A stretch of 64,000 bases of DNA, taken from assembly GCF_001598415.1 (NCBI RefSeq), contig NZ_BCYX01000002.1:248001-312000 (forward strand), in the 5' to 3' direction. Positions 62,087-64,000 of this stretch are shown piece after piece; position 1 is the first letter of the stretch, and every line of letters begins with the position of its first letter. The notes below the pieces were generated by a model. It was not told the DNA's origin. It saw only the letters and a program-made list of their open reading frames with translations, and made no database searches. The position numbers were made by a program, and so were the translations under genes. This DNA is from Sphingomonas mali NBRC 15500. Its GTDB lineage: Bacteria > Pseudomonadota > Alphaproteobacteria > Sphingomonadales > Sphingomonadaceae.

Positions 62087-63106
62087 TCACGGCCATTCTC
62101 TCTCAATCTGAACTAAGTATGCAAACGGACCGTCAGCCGTCCGACTTTTAAGGCCAGGCGCCCCGGCGACACTAAGGCAAGCGCCGCCGGTAGCTGCCCC
62201 TGCCAGGACGGCCCCAGATAAGGGCAACCCTGCAAGTAACGACGCCGTAGCAGTTCCGGCGAACGAAAGCGCACTACCCAACCAGTTCGAAGATACAGAA
62301 AGATTAGCAAGTACCTTTCTGGTGTTCGATTGCCTTGCAGCCTCAAGATAATGAGCCAAAGACGCATCAAATCGTTCTATCGCCAAGCGCGTATCCTGAG
62401 AGTCCCAACCATGTCGGCGGAGGTCTTGTGCTACCTCGTCAATATGCTGCCTGAGAGCGACAAGCTTGTCGTGGTGGCGGTGGCGAAAAGCCAGCACATC
62501 CTCGAAGGGTACGTCGTTAGCCGGCAGCAACAAAGCCTTTTGAATTGTCAGCCTGAACCCCAATTCGGATGACGCTTCCTCGTCAGGCACGGGGCTATCG
62601 CGGTCTGCGTGCCATATTGACCACATTCCGGGCTCACGAACCTCATGCTCTTTGAACGCCGCATACGGCAACTCGCTCATCCGTTCTGCGACGATTTGGC
62701 CCTGGATGGCAAAGTGAGACCGCACTAAGTTTCCGCCAAGCGCAGACACCAGAAGATCATCGTCCGGAGAGCGCCAGAGATTAGATTGAGGCCAATCCAC
62801 AACGTCCGCGAACAGCAGAGCAGCCCGCATAACGGAGCTATCGTCCGCCACAGTATCTAACGCAGCAAGATAGTCGGCTCCCCCCTCCCACCGCTGACCG
62901 TACTGCACGACTGCGCCCCGCTGCCCTCTTGTGAGCGTAGTGCCAATGTCCACAAGTGACGTGCCTTCGCCCGGCCCGATAGACAACGAGCCGCCTCTGA
63001 CGAGGTACCTTCCATTAGGCGCAGTTCCAAAAGAGCCCTGCGCTGGCGGAGCGGGAACCGTCCATTGCCCGGTTCGCAAGTCAAACATGGCCCCTTTTGG
63101 TAACAT
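62087..63106 (-). CDS. Unrecognised protein, DUF6236-like by eye, hydrophobic C-terminus
   Basis: 339 residues. MRAALLFADVVDWPQSNLW and VPFEDVLAFRHRHHDKLVAL recall the DUF6236 pattern (aaLLy-D-v...; l-D-l-x-FR-x-R-x2-L). The last 70 residues are Gly/Ala-rich and hydrophobic (ALSFAGTATASLLAGLPLSG, AVLAGAATGGACLSVAG), possibly membrane-interacting. The N-terminus is Gly/Pro-rich without a signal peptide. Bounded by palindromes D and E. A toxin-like membrane effect could fit the tail, but nothing proves it. Confidence 0.6.
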   Translation of the reverse strand: MLPKGAMFDLRTGQWTVPAPPAQGSFGTAPNGRYLVRGGSLSIGPGEGTSLVDIGTTLTRGQRGAVVQYGQRWEGGADYLAALDTVADDSSVMRAALLFADVVDWPQSNLWRSPDDDLLVSALGGNLVRSHFAIQGQIVAERMSELPYAAFKEHEVREPGMWSIWHADRDSPVPDEEASSELGFRLTIQKALLLPANDVPFEDVLAFRHRHHDKLVALRQHIDEVAQDLRRHGWDSQDTRLAIERFDASLAHYLEAARQSNTRKVLANLSVSSNWLGSALSFAGTATASLLAGLPLSGAVLAGAATGGACLSVAGAPGLKSRTADGPFAYLVQIEREWP

Positions 63107-63194
63107 CGTTAGATCCTGTCGGAGGCTAGCTGCCTAGTTTGTTGGGACACAAGTTCTTGACGCTCCCAAATCGAGATCCGTACCAGTCCAAGAG

Positions 63195-63226
63195 ATCCGT
63201 GCCAGTTTAAACGCGCACGAAAAAGC
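63195..63226. repeat. Island palindrome E
   Basis: ATCCGTGC, CAGTTTAAAC, GCGCACG, AAAAAGC; one base longer than C and D. A partial second copy of its left arm (GATCCGTACCAGT) lies 20 bp upstream at 63175. It marks the right edge of the island, 100 nt before the HtrA-like gene. Confidence 0.8.
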
Positions 63227-63325
63227 TTTTGGACAAACCGGCAATCGCGACGACGACCCTACCCGACCGGGCAGTAGCAAAACATCGCGGCGGCACCCTA
63301 TCTCCGATGCTCAGGAGATTTTCCC

Positions 63326-64000
63326 ATGACAACCGCATCGCCCCTCGCCGAGCTTTCCGCATCGCTCGCCGACCTCGCCGCCGCCACCACGCCCTCGATC
63401 GTCGAAGTCCAGTCGCGCCATTCGCTGGCGAGTGGCTTCGTCTGGCGCGACGGGTTGGTCATCACCCCCGATGAGACGCTCGCCGACGAAGGGTCGATCG
63501 AGATCGAGGAGTCCGACGGCACGGTGCGCAGTGCGACCCTGATCGGGCGCGACGCGGCAACCGATATTGCCCTGCTTCGGGTCGAGGGTTTGAAAGCTCC
63601 GGTGGCGGCCCTCACCGACATGGCCGTGCGGCCCGGCGCGCTCGCCTTGATCGTCGCGGCGGCCGATAGCGCGCCGTTGATCGCGTTCGGCGGCATCACC
63701 GCGGCCGGCGCGGCCTGGCAGTCGATGCGCGGCGGCACGATCGATGCCCGGATCGAGTTGGACCTGCGGCTGCGGCGTCGCGCCGAGGGTGGCCTTGCCA
63801 CGGATGGCGCCGGCAGCGCTTTCGGTATGGCCGTGCGCGGCCCGCGTGGCCGGACATTGGTCATCCCGGCGGCGACGATCGATCGTGTCGCCCGGCAATT
63901 GCTCGCGCACGGTCGGGTCCAGATCGCCTATCTCGGCGTCGGTCTCAAGCAGGTCCCGCTCGATGACGGTGGCCATGGCGCCATGGTGATGGCGATCGAG
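63326..64000 (+). CDS. HtrA/S1C-like protein, probably catalytically dead; 3' end beyond window
   Basis: 225 residues visible. ATG at 63326 has AGGAG 8 nt upstream. The trypsin-like beta-barrel of S1C proteases is recognisable (ASGFVWRDGLVITPDETL, RSATLIGRDAATDIALLRV, then YLGVGLKQVPL where a PDZ domain should begin). The catalytic Asp region (ATDIALLRV) is kept. At the His position the sequence reads VITPDET instead of VLTNAHV, and the GNSGGP serine loop is replaced by LATDGAGSAFGM. No signal peptide is visible. A regulatory or scaffold pseudo-protease is likely. Confidence 0.7.
   Translation, partial: MTTASPLAELSASLADLAAATTPSIVEVQSRHSLASGFVWRDGLVITPDETLADEGSIEIEESDGTVRSATLIGRDAATDIALLRVEGLKAPVAALTDMAVRPGALALIVAAADSAPLIAFGGITAAGAAWQSMRGGTIDARIELDLRLRRRAEGGLATDGAGSAFGMAVRGPRGRTLVIPAATIDRVARQLLAHGRVQIAYLGVGLKQVPLDDGGHGAMVMAIE

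Noticed and set aside
58421..63226. Integron cassette array
   Set aside because: No integrase, genes on both strands, palindromes are too short, and the core GTTTAAAC does not match the attC GTTRRRY consensus.

Overview
The window looks like the chromosome of a high-GC alphaproteobacterium, most likely a sphingomonad. The grounds are GC-rich codon use, two TonB-dependent receptors, tightly overlapping ATGA/TGATG gene junctions, and the paired intergenic palindromes (ccggacttgttccgg type) common in that group. No rRNA, tRNA, CRISPR array, prophage or complete IS was seen.

Layout. 1-1503: 3' part of a GH127 beta-L-arabinofuranosidase. 1.5-5.3 kb: small accessory genes (methyltransferase, zinc-ribbon/Ltp protein, SHOCT protein, an unrecognised pair). 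5.3-34.2 kb: a large scavenging region. It holds a secreted hydrolase, trans-3-hydroxy-L-proline dehydratase, an ornithine cyclodeaminase-family reductase and an unusual GntR regulator. Next come an amidohydrolase, a TonB receptor, a complete dipeptide-type ABC importer and a C45 acyltransferase/acylase, divergent from an MHS transporter. A 15-residue-repeat surface protein follows. The region ends with a second cyclodeaminase divergent from a tannase-family esterase, and a lactonase divergent from an MFS transporter plus aconitase paralogue. 34.3-44 kb: two-component system, COG4705 membrane protein and a tripartite RND efflux pump. 44.2-47.4 kb: VOC protein, membrane protein and a HipA-like kinase/DUF3037 pair. 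47.8-52.9 kb: a second amino-acid cluster (PLP dehydratase, aminotransferase, LuxR regulator, ProC-like reductase, RidA) containing a deletion scar that fused the 3' halves of a hydroxyproline epimerase gene and a DapA-family gene. 53.2-57.5 kb: iron-uptake operon (TonB receptor, DUF3649, PepSY, DUF3325) behind a Fur-like box. 57.8-63.2 kb: an AT-richer island of single unrelated genes separated by a repeated palindrome. 63.3 kb to the end: start of an HtrA-like protein whose catalytic His and Ser appear to be missing.

How it fits together. Five promoter regions, at 9.1, 21.0, 26.0, 29.2 and 51.7 kb, carry the same 24-bp architecture (TGT at one end, ACA at the other, A/T-rich half-sites, 8-bp centre). 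A 25-bp version lies at 14.8 kb. This suggests one regulon joining outer-membrane import, inner-membrane peptide import, acyl/ester cleavage and cyclic imino-acid reduction. The twin-wHTH GntR protein at 9.3-10.2 kb is the natural candidate regulator; that link is inference. The two strongest leads are this regulon and the palindrome-bounded gene array at 58.4-63.2 kb.
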